From an uncultured Clostridium sp. (GTDB lineage Bacteria; Bacillota_A; Clostridia; TANB77; CAG-508): 9,198 nucleotides of DNA. The stretch's first letter is position 1, and every line of letters starts with the position of its first letter. Below the pieces are notes generated by a model. It saw only the letters and a list, made by a program, of their open reading frames with translations. It was not told where the DNA came from and did not search any database. The translations under genes were made by a program, and so were the position numbers. The stretch is from the NCBI GenBank assembly GCA_938045355.1, contig CALIMU010000058.1:1-9198 (forward strand), in the 5' to 3' direction. Positions 1 through 5,809 of this stretch are shown piece by piece.

Positions 1-65
1 CAGTCAAGGAAGTTCGTGATGAAATGATTGCAACCATCGAAGAAAAATTGTCCTTCTTTTATTAA
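1..65 (+). CDS. 3' end of an unrecognised gene (partial)
   Basis: Reading from base 3 gives about 20 residues (VKEVRDEMIATIEEKLSFFY) and a TAA at 63-65. The start lies outside the window. The other two + frames close within the first 30 bases. The peptide is charged and probably helical, which is plausible as a protein C-terminus, but too short to identify. It converges on the - strand gene 62-616: bases 62-65 (TTAA) hold the stop codons of both genes, so neither has its own 3' spacer. The codons (GTC, ACC, ATC, CGT) are slightly richer in GC than those of the envelope genes to the right. Confidence 0.45.
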   Translation, partial: VKEVRDEMIATIEEKLSFFY

Positions 66-616
66 TGGATTCTTGAATTGGCAATAAACTTTCTGCCATC
101 CTTGAGCATAAGTAGCTTTCTTCCCACACATATCTTTTGTTCTAAAAATATTTCACTTTTCTCTATTTCTAGGCTGTTCCCAAGAATAATAAGTTCATTT
201 TGCTCTTTATCATAAAAAATTGGACTTATTATTACTCCATTTATTCTTTTATTATCCTCTTTTTTTATTAGCATATAACTAACTTTGGTCTCACTAATAT
301 CCTCATTTAGCAATACAACAGGATACTCGTATATACTGTTGTTTACAACAATGAAATCATAATTCGTAATACTTTTTTCGATTATCTTTCCTTCTTCTTC
401 TTTTTTATGGTCTTTATCAACTGAACTTTTTTTCATTACTCTATTTGTATCAGATTCATTCAATCTGCAATCAAAGCATATGCAACTCTCTCCTACACTT
501 AATGCATAAATAAACCTTTTGTTTTCAATCGGTTCTAGCCGATTGTTTTTATTACTTTCTTCTCTTGCCCTTTCAAGCATACTTAAAATTCTGTTTAGAT
601 TTCCATTTACTTTCAT
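62..616 (-). CDS. Unrecognised 184-residue protein
   Basis: The frame is open for 184 codons, with the start ATG at 614-616 preceded by an AAGGAAG ribosome site (623-629). I do not recognise the family. There is no signal peptide or membrane segment, so it is probably cytoplasmic. The N-terminus is helical and charged, residues around 65-80 are rich in Lys/Glu, and the C-terminal half looks like alternating beta strands (YDFIVV, YPVVLL, GVIISPIF, ELIILG). Cysteines occur at residues 45, 47 and 50 (CICFDC), a pattern that could bind metal or be redox-active, though this is only a guess. Codon use is more mixed than in the envelope genes (GAG, GGC, CTC, CCG), suggesting a different history. Codon 26 is an in-frame CGG (539-541) where the frame continues without a shift. 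This is the one exception to the CGG pattern in the window. It is transcribed from its own consensus promoter at 691-719. Confidence 0.75.
   Translation of the reverse strand: MKVNGNLNRILSMLERAREESNKNNRLEPIENKRFIYALSVGESCICFDCRLNESDTNRVMKKSSVDKDHKKEEEGKIIEKSITNYDFIVVNNSIYEYPVVLLNEDISETKVSYMLIKKEDNKRINGVIISPIFYDKEQNELIILGNSLEIEKSEIFLEQKICVGRKLLMLKDGRKFIANSRIH
526..545 (-). repeat. Perfect 7-bp inverted repeat around the exceptional CGG codon
   Basis: CAATCGG (526-532) and CCGATTG (539-545) are perfect inverted arms around a 6-base loop. In the mRNA of the 62-616 gene this could form a small hairpin with codon 26 (CGG) in its 5' arm. It lies inside a coding region and has no U-tract, so it is not a terminator. 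It may be chance. Confidence 0.4.
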
Positions 617-622
617 CTTTTT

Positions 623-629
623 CTTCCTT
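623..629 (-). promoter_or_regulatory. Ribosome binding site of the 62-616 gene
   Basis: The - strand reads AAGGAAG, six bases upstream of the ATG at 616. It supports that start. Confidence 0.6.
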
Positions 630-690
630 TCTTCATCTCCACTTATTTATGCAGAGATTTACTAATTTAGTTTTATATTCTCACAAACTT

Positions 691-719
691 ATTATAATAT
701 TTCTTTAGAATTATGTCAA
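691..719 (-). promoter_or_regulatory. Consensus sigma-70/sigma-A promoter for the 62-616 gene
   Basis: On the - strand, TTGACA (714-719) and TATAAT (691-696) are separated by exactly 17 bases, a perfect match to both housekeeping consensus boxes. The -35 box directly abuts the stop codon of the upstream gene (721-1164), so there is no room for a terminator between the two. The unknown gene is probably driven by this strong promoter and may also receive read-through. Confidence 0.85.
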
Positions 720-720
720 G

Positions 721-1164
721 TTACTTAAATAAAATCATATAAAGACTTACTGTAAGAATAGAGAATAAAAATATATATACGATTATATCACCAATTGGTA
801 TATTTCTTTTCTTTTCTCTTTCAAAATTAGTAATATAATAATCTTCTTTTGCCTTAATCCTATTTCTTTCTTCTATTTTCCTTCTTTCCATTTCTTCTCT
901 TATTCTATCTTCTTCAAATTTTTGTAATCTCTTTTTTCTTAGATCTTCTAATAATTCTTCCTCCATAACTTGCATATTTGTTTTAAAGTTTTCATCATAA
1001 AATTTAGAAAAATCATCTTTTTTCTTTTTTATTATTCTATTATAATCACTGTTTACCTCTGTAAACATAGAATGATCATCAGAAGATATGTTTTGATCAT
1101 CATATTCTAAATTTCCAAATAACACATCTTCTTGTTCTTCATTATTTGCAAAAAGGTCATCCAT
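721..1164 (-). CDS. Small coiled-coil protein with a C-terminal membrane anchor
   Basis: I chose the ATG at 1162-1164 (147 residues, MDDLFANNEEQ...) because AGGAGAA lies nine bases upstream. An in-frame ATG at 1194 would add ten residues but has no ribosome site. The N-terminal 45 residues are acidic. Residues about 65-115 are densely charged (Glu/Arg/Lys) and heptad-like, suggesting a long helix or coiled coil. Residues about 124-146 form a single hydrophobic helix (VYIFLFSILTVSLYMILF) ending in a lysine. This predicts a tail-anchored protein with its coiled coil in the cytoplasm. It begins 41 bases after the stop of the upstream M23 peptidase gene and is probably co-transcribed with it, so a link to the FtsEX/hydrolase system is plausible but not shown. 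It contains no in-frame CGG. The family is not recognised. Confidence 0.8.
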   Translation of the reverse strand: MDDLFANNEEQEDVLFGNLEYDDQNISSDDHSMFTEVNSDYNRIIKKKKDDFSKFYDENFKTNMQVMEEELLEDLRKKRLQKFEEDRIREEMERRKIEERNRIKAKEDYYITNFEREKKRNIPIGDIIVYIFLFSILTVSLYMILFK

Positions 1165-1173
1165 ACTTCTACT

Positions 1174-1180
1174 TTCTCCT
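1174..1180 (-). promoter_or_regulatory. Ribosome binding site that decides the start at 1164
   Basis: AGGAGAA on the - strand sits nine bases before the ATG at 1164 and inside the longer alternative reading frame from 1194. This favours the shorter protein. Confidence 0.65.
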
Positions 1181-1205
1181 ATCCATATAATCATTATACA
1201 ATAGT

Positions 1206-2690
1206 TTATTGTATTGGTATAGTATTTTTAGGTTTGTTTTCTTCACTATTTGTATTATTTACATTGTTATTAGTATTTGTATTATTTTGTATATTATTAT
1301 TTTGCTGAACTGGTTCTTTATCTGATGTTATATATGGAAGTGGATCTACCCTATTAGCATATCCGTGATCCTCCTATTCTTACTTCAAAATGAAGGTGTG
1401 GTCCTGTAGAATTTCCTGTACTTCCAACATACATTATTTCATCACCTTTATTTACATATTGTCCTACTGAAACAAATATACTATCTGCATGTCCGATAAA
1501 GTGTATATACTCCGTCCTCCATGGTCTATAACTATATAGTTACCGATAGCTTACCTTACTTCCTTTTTTATCACCAACTGCAACAATAACTCTTCCGGCT
1601 TGCTGCTGCAACTGCTTTATGTTTTCCGAACTTCACCTCTTGGAATTGCAATATCTACACCTGAATGGTTACTTCCAGGATATCCTTGACTTGCTCCTGC
1701 ACCAAAAAATGCTGTTATCCATCTAGTACTATTTGAACTTGGAACAGGCCACATTAATGTACCCCCTACATATTTAGGTATTCTTTGAATATATCTAGTT
1801 TTTTCTGCAATTTGTTTTTCTGTTTCTATTTTTTCTTTTTCCAAAGTTTCTAATTCTTTTGCTATTTCTTTTTGATTTTCTGTAAGTTCATTTATTTTCG
1901 CATTTTTTAATATAACAAAATTTTCTTGTAATTTTCTAAAATGTTGTTGTTTATCTTTTTTTGTTTTTATAACTATCTCATATTCTCTTAAATCTTTAGT
2001 TATAACCTCTAATCTCTTTCTATCTTTATCTAGATTTTCCAAAAGCCTAACATCCATTCCATTTATTTCCTGTAACATATAATAATTTGAAAACATCTCA
2101 AGAAGATTTTTTGATCCTAACAATATTTCCAATGTCTTAAATTTTCCATTCATATACATATATTTAAGTCTTGTTTTTGCTATTTTTTCTTGCTTATTTT
2201 TAGCATCTTTTAGCCTTAGCTCTTCTTTTTTTAGTGGTATTATCTTATTTTCTAGTTCTTTTAATTCACCATCTAATTTTGCTATTTCCAAATCATTTTC
2301 TGCTATCTTATTTTGAAGTGATACTACTTCATTAAATGTAGTATTTAAATCTTGAGATATATTTACCTTTTCTGTTATCTCTCTTTTTATCTTTTCTTCT
2401 AATATTTGTCTTTTAGAAATAAGATTATCTGTATTTGTATTATTAGAATTTGTATTATTATTACTATTGTTATTATTATTTGTATTGGTATTGTTACTAT
2501 TTTGTTGTTCTGTTGTATTTATATTATTTTTAACAATCCCTATATTTAGCCTATCTTTTAATACAATATTTGATATATTAAAACCATATACTATTAAAAT
2601 GCAAAAAAGAAGTACAACTATATTAATTAAAGTTATACCTTTTTTATCATGATTATTATATTCTCTTTTTACTAACTTTAAATCATCCAT
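1206..2690 (-). CDS. PcsB/EnvC-like coiled-coil M23 peptidase, whole only if six CGG codons are +1 shift sites
   Basis: Predicted cell-wall hydrolase of the LytM/M23 type, likely an FtsEX client. The N-terminus has a membrane helix (about residues 19-42), an Asn/Thr-rich linker (57-90), then a long coiled coil (90-300) containing the PcsB/EnvC-type segment [18 protein letters not shown]. The M23 domain starts near residue 315. HSGVD supplies the HxxxD zinc ligands and HLHFE the HxH ligands, so it should be active. The plain reading frame stops at 1617, just after [11 protein letters not shown]. From there to 1363 the domain lies in successive frames. Skipping the C of six in-frame CGG codons restores 492 residues ending at TAA 1206-1208, with conserved stretches [31 protein letters not shown] and [15 protein letters not shown]. 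The C-terminal tail is Asn-rich. No other lesion is seen. Without frameshifting this would be a pseudogene. The ribosome site (GAAAGAGAAA) is weak. Confidence 0.8.
1363..1365 (-). other. +1 frameshift site: TCA CGG ATA
   Basis: Skipping the C (1365) gives TCA GGA TAT (Ser-Gly-Tyr) and joins ...VRIGGS to [12 protein letters not shown], leading to the real stop at 1206. In the 0 frame a TAA follows two codons later. Confidence 0.8.
1493..1495 (-). other. +1 frameshift site: TAT CGG ACA
   Basis: Skipping the C (1495) gives TAT GGA CAT and restores the LYGH motif, which is conserved in M23 peptidases and also present in the paralogue at 5810-6839. Confidence 0.85.
1512..1514 (-). other. +1 frameshift site: GGA CGG AGT
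   Basis: Skipping the C (1514) gives GGA GGA GTA and restores DHGGGVYTLY, matching DHGNGISTLY of the paralogue at 5810-6839. Only 16 bases separate this codon from the CGG at 1493-1495. Confidence 0.85.
1543..1545 (-). other. +1 frameshift site: TAT CGG TAA
   Basis: Skipping the C (1545) gives TAT GGT AAC and restores [11 protein letters not shown], matching SYGNRVIIDHG in the paralogue. In the 0 frame the next codon is a TAA stop. Confidence 0.85.
1595..1597 (-). other. +1 frameshift site: AGC CGG AAG
   Basis: Skipping the C (1597) gives AGC GGA AGA and restores [12 protein letters not shown], equivalent to AAEAGTVTTV in the paralogue at 5810-6839. The glycine is a conserved M23 position. 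Confidence 0.85.
1626..1628 (-). other. +1 frameshift site: GTT CGG AAA
   Basis: Skipping the C (1628) gives GTT GGA AAA and carries the frame past the 0-frame TAA at 1617-1619 into KHKAVAAAS. Local protein conservation is weaker here than at the next four sites, but the frame needed downstream requires a shift at about this point. Confidence 0.75.
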
Positions 2691-2797
2691 ATCTTTCTCT
2701 TTCTGTACTTCTCTTTTTATCTTATCTCAACATATTTAATATATTATTTAAATAGTATAGTTATAATTATAATTTTTCCTATTCTTTCATATATTTT

Positions 2798-4057
2798 TTA
2801 GAAATATCTTCTTGGGTTTACAGGATTTCTATAACTTCCTGGATGTATTTCTAAGTGAAGATGGTTCCCTGTTGAATTACCTGTAGAACCAACTCTACCT
2901 ATAATTTGTCCTCTTTTAACTTCTTGTCCTTTAGTTGCATATCTTTCACTCATATGTGCATATAATGAATATACATCTTCTGCTGGGTGATATATTACTA
3001 TATATCTACCAAAACTCCTATATCCACCATTTTGATTTCCTCTTAGGTCTTCAGATATAAGAACTATACCATCTGCTATTGCTTGAATTCCAGGGTTTCC
3101 ACCATGTGTTGAAAGGTCTGCACCAGTATGTCCTGGATATCCCATAAATTCTGTTGTTATACTATATCCCGGAAGTGGCCATTGAAATTTTGCATTTGAT
3201 GGATTATAGTTTGATGTTCCAGAACTAGAACCCCCACTACTTGTCCTTCCTGAACTTCCACTACTACTTTGTTGTCTTTTTCTCATTGCTGCAATTCTTG
3301 CTTCTTGTTCTCTTCTAGCTTTTAAAATTGCTGCTGCAATTTCTCTTTCAACTTTTGCTTGTTCTGCTTTTAAAGCATCAATATTTTCTAAAGTTTTCTT
3401 TTCTTCATCACTTACTTTTTTAAGTGCTTCTTGTCTTCTACTTTTTACTGCTTCTGTTTCTTTCTTAGCCTTTTCTTGTTCTGTTCTTTTTTCAGCTATA
3501 AGTTTCTTTTTAGTTTCTAATTCTTGACTATATAATGTTATTTTTTGTTTTTCATCTGTAAGTTCTGTAACAAGTTCTTTATCAAGTCTTGTTATTTCTC
3601 TTAACATATTATAGTTTGATACAAAATCTGTAACATTTACAGATGATAATAATATTTCTAAATATTGCATATCACCATTCATATATATTGATTTCAAACG
3701 TTTTTTGAAAGTTTGTGTTGCAATTTCATGTCTTTTCTTTTTTTCTTCAATAAGTTTTTCTGTATTTTTTATTTCTGTTTCTAAATTATCTATTTGTATA
3801 TTAATATTATTAAGTTTTTCTTCTTTTTCTATAAGTTCATTATTAATTTTAGATATTTCACCACTTAAATTATTTGCTTGTACATGTAGAACTTGTTTTG
3901 TATTTTCTTGTTCTTTAATCTTTTGTTCTACTTCTTTTTTTTGTTTATTTAAATCTGTTGTTGTTGCATATACTGCTGTTATTGCAAATAACATTACAAC
4001 TAAAACTCCAGCAAACAATTTCAGAAAATATTCTAAACTTTTCTTTTTTTCTTTCAT
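2798..4057 (-). CDS. PcsB/EnvC-like coiled-coil M23 peptidase, likely FtsEX effector
   Basis: Predicted secreted peptidoglycan hydrolase of 419 residues. It starts at ATG 4055-4057, with GGAGG seven bases upstream inside the end of ftsX and two bases between the ftsX stop and this start. This arrangement suggests translational coupling. Residues 1-31 are a signal peptide or anchor (LFAGVLVVMLFAITAVYA). Residues about 35-265 form a long coiled coil with the PcsB/EnvC-type segment RLKSIYMNGDMQYLEILL. A Ser/Gly linker follows, then an M23 domain from about residue 295. HTGAD and HLHLE provide the zinc-binding HxxxD and HxH residues, so it should be catalytically active. FtsEX is known in Firmicutes to activate such proteins (PcsB in streptococci, CwlO in Bacillus), and the ftsE-ftsX-peptidase order supports the same role here. 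It contains no in-frame CGG. A longer frame from 4789 fuses it to ftsX, but only because of the ftsX frameshift site. Confidence 0.93.
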   Translation of the reverse strand: MKEKKKSLEYFLKLFAGVLVVMLFAITAVYATTTDLNKQKKEVEQKIKEQENTKQVLHVQANNLSGEISKINNELIEKEEKLNNINIQIDNLETEIKNTEKLIEEKKKRHEIATQTFKKRLKSIYMNGDMQYLEILLSSVNVTDFVSNYNMLREITRLDKELVTELTDEKQKITLYSQELETKKKLIAEKRTEQEKAKKETEAVKSRRQEALKKVSDEEKKTLENIDALKAEQAKVEREIAAAILKARREQEARIAAMRKRQQSSSGSSGRTSSGGSSSGTSNYNPSNAKFQWPLPGYSITTEFMGYPGHTGADLSTHGGNPGIQAIADGIVLISEDLRGNQNGGYRSFGRYIVIYHPAEDVYSLYAHMSERYATKGQEVKRGQIIGRVGSTGNSTGNHLHLEIHPGSYRNPVNPRRYF

Positions 4058-4059
4058 AT

Positions 4060-4985
4060 CTATACCTCCAAGTATTTCTTCATAGATATTGTACTTCCTA
4101 TTATTCCGAAGTCCCATTGATAATACTAGGAATATTCCAGCTATTTGCGGAAGTACTGTTACAAAATTGACTAATGTAAATGCTGTTGCTTGCTCTCCAT
4201 ATTTCATTGTTGTATCTGCTATTGCTTTTGCAACTCCAACTGACAATACACTATAACATACTGCTAAAATTGCTATTACAATAATTGTTGAAAATATACC
4301 TATAAGCATACCTTCTATAACAAAAGGTCCTTCAACAAAACTATTTGTAGCTCCTACATATTTCATTATAGATATTTCTTTTCTTCTTGCAAACACTGTT
4401 AATTTAATAGTATTTGAAATTATAAGTATTGAAACTATAACAAGTATAACTGTTATAACTCCTGTAAAAGTATTTATAACCTTTGATGCTGTAACTATTG
4501 CAGATATTATACTTTGTTGATTTCTTATCTTATTAACATTTGCAAGTTTTTCAATTTCACCTTCAATAGAATTTAATTTCTCCAAATCCTTAACTTTTAC
4601 TATATATGAATTTGGTAAAAAATCTGGATCATCTGAGAAACCTTCTATTATTGAAGGGTTTTCTTTAAACATTTTCTTAAGATCATCTAATGCTTCTTGA
4701 CTACTTTTAAATGTTGCTGTTGTAACACCATCTATTGCTGTTATTTCTTTTCCGAAGTTTATCCATATCATCTTTTGATGTATTTGCATTTATAAACACT
4801 TGCATTCCTTGATCATATTCAAGTTTTTTTATTATATCTTGTGTATTTATAGTTATAAGTATAAATATACCAAACATAAATAATGTTGAAACCATTGTTA
4901 CAAATGATGCAAATGTTGACTTTTTGTTTTTAAATAAATTTTTAAATCCTTCTTTTAAATAATATCCTATTACACTAAATTTCAC
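4060..4985 (-). CDS. ftsX: FtsX, cell-division ABC transporter-like membrane protein (two +1 CGG sites)
   Basis: FtsX pairs with the FtsE ATPase and transmits ATP-driven changes across the membrane to peptidoglycan hydrolases. I chose GTG 4983-4985 (MKFSVIGYYLKEGFKNLF...), which resembles usual FtsX N-termini and has AAGGTGG upstream. ATGs at 5009 and 5006 are alternatives. The start overlaps the end of ftsE by 11 bases. TM1 is about residues 22-45, an extracellular loop spans 46-170, and TM2-4 are about 172-194, 218-248 and 271-300. The KEISIMKYVGAT segment between TM2 and TM3 is typical of the family. The coding frame changes twice, each time at CTT CGG. Skipping the C at 4754 and at 4108 gives 307 residues, ending GIIGSTISMKKYLEV at TAG 4060-4062, the usual length and ending for FtsX. 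Read literally, the gene splits in two and its second part fuses to the peptidase downstream. Confidence 0.9.
4106..4108 (-). other. +1 frameshift site in ftsX: CTT CGG AAT
   Basis: Skipping the C (4108) gives CTT GGA ATA and yields the canonical FtsX C-terminus ...MGLGIIGSTISMKKYLEV followed by TAG. Without the shift the frame runs on without a stop into the downstream peptidase gene. Confidence 0.88.
4752..4754 (-). other. +1 frameshift site in ftsX: CTT CGG AAA
   Basis: Skipping the C (4754) gives CTT GGA AAA and joins DDMDKL to GKEITAIDGVTTATF, the first part of the FtsX extracellular loop. Without the shift a stop follows about 15 codons later, at 4707. Confidence 0.88.
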
Positions 4986-5661
4986 TTCTATATCCACCTT
5001 TTTCATCATCTCTTATGATTTTACCTTTTTCTATTTCTATAACTCTTTCATTCATATTATTAACAATATCTTCAGCATGTGTTGCCATAACAACTGTTGT
5101 TCCTCTTCTATTTATTTCCTTAAATAATGCCATAATATCCCAAGCTGTTTGTGGATCCAAATTTCCTGTAGGTTCATCTGCAATAATAACAGATGGATTA
5201 TTTACTAAAGCTCTTGCTATTGCAACTCTTTGTTGTTCTCCACCTGATAATTCTTCTGGTTTTTTATCTGCTTTATCTGCAATCCCAACAAGTGCAAGAA
5301 CCATTGGTACTTGTCTTTTTATATGTTTTTTATTTGCTCCTATCATATACATTGCAAATGCAACATTATCATATACTGTTTTTTCAGCTATAAGTCTAAA
5401 GTCTTGAAAAACAACTCCCATACTTCTTCTTAAAAAAGGAATTTGTTTTCTCTTAAGCTTTGTCGTATCTGTACCATTTATATATATCTTACCTGTTGTT
5501 GGATCTTTTTCTTTTAATATCATTTTTATAAGGGTAGATTTACCACTACCAGATGATCCTACTAAAAATACAAAATCACCATTATTAATTGTAAATGTTG
5601 CGTTTTGTATTGCTACAGAACCCTTATCATATATTTTTGATACATTTTTAAATTCAATCAT
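4975..5661 (-). CDS. ftsE: FtsE, cell-division ABC ATPase
   Basis: The 228-residue protein has the full usual FtsE length. FtsE binds the cytoplasmic side of FtsX and hydrolyses ATP to control cell-wall hydrolysis. Visible motifs are Walker A GSSGSGKST (residues 35-43), the Q-loop in VVFQDFRL (about 84-91), the ABC signature LSGGEQQR (about 139-146), Walker B VIIADEPTG (about 159-167) and the switch histidine in MATHAED. The ATG at 5659-5661 has GGAG five bases upstream. The gene overlaps ftsX by 11 bases, as expected for translational coupling. The frame is intact and contains no CGG codon, unlike ftsX. It appears to be the first gene of the ftsE-ftsX-peptidase unit. Confidence 0.97.
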   Translation of the reverse strand: MIEFKNVSKIYDKGSVAIQNATFTINNGDFVFLVGSSGSGKSTLIKMILKEKDPTTGKIYINGTDTTKLKRKQIPFLRRSMGVVFQDFRLIAEKTVYDNVAFAMYMIGANKKHIKRQVPMVLALVGIADKADKKPEELSGGEQQRVAIARALVNNPSVIIADEPTGNLDPQTAWDIMALFKEINRRGTTVVMATHAEDIVNNMNERVIEIEKGKIIRDDEKGGYRSEI

Positions 5662-5700
5662 ATTTTCTCCATTTTGTCTCTAAATAAAATCTTAATGTAA

Positions 5701-5729
5701 TTATTACACAACAGAAATGCTTTTGCAAT
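5701..5729 (-). promoter_or_regulatory. Possible promoter of the ftsE-ftsX-peptidase unit
   Basis: On the - strand TTGCAA (5724-5729) is followed after 16 bases by TAATAA(T) (5701-5707). It lies between the terminator of the upstream peptidase gene and ftsE, where a promoter is expected. The boxes are imperfect and the background is AT-rich. Confidence 0.4.
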
Positions 5730-5751
5730 TATTTATTACTTTTTTGTTACA

Positions 5752-5794
5752 AAATAAAAAAATAGAAAAAGCTCATATTATTTAAAGCTTTTCC
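5752..5794 (-). terminator. Rho-independent terminator of the 5810-6839 peptidase gene
   Basis: On the - strand GAAAAGCT (5786-5793) pairs with AGCTTTTTC (5765-5773, one bulged T) across a 12-base AT-rich loop and is followed by a T-rich tract (TATTTTTTTATTTTG). It starts 16 bases after the stop codon. This separates the peptidase gene from the ftsE unit. Confidence 0.75.
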
Positions 5795-5809
5795 TACTTT
5801 TAATCATTA

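Noticed and set aside
1165..1194. Upstream ATG at 1194 for the coiled-coil protein.
   Set aside because: There is no ribosome site before it, while AGGAGAA lies at a good distance from the ATG at 1164.
1206..2690. Simple pseudogene of an M23 peptidase.
   Set aside because: All six breaks are the same base in the same codon phase before a Gly codon, with no stops or other indels and intact catalytic residues. The same pattern occurs in ftsX and a third gene. I keep it as second choice.
3160..3172. CGG triplet in the 2798-4057 peptidase gene as a further shift site.
   Set aside because: It is out of frame (CTT CCG GGA, Leu-Pro-Gly), and the protein continues normally in the same frame.
2798..4789. 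A single 663-codon frame that looks like an FtsX-peptidase fusion protein.
   Set aside because: FtsX has its own normal C-terminus and TAG at 4060 in the +1 frame, and the peptidase has its own signal peptide, ATG and GGAGG site. The fusion frame exists only because of the CGG site at 4108.
3705..5407. Open frames on the + strand across the peptidase, ftsX and ftsE genes.
   Set aside because: They are antisense shadows of well-identified genes and lack ribosome sites or recognisable products.
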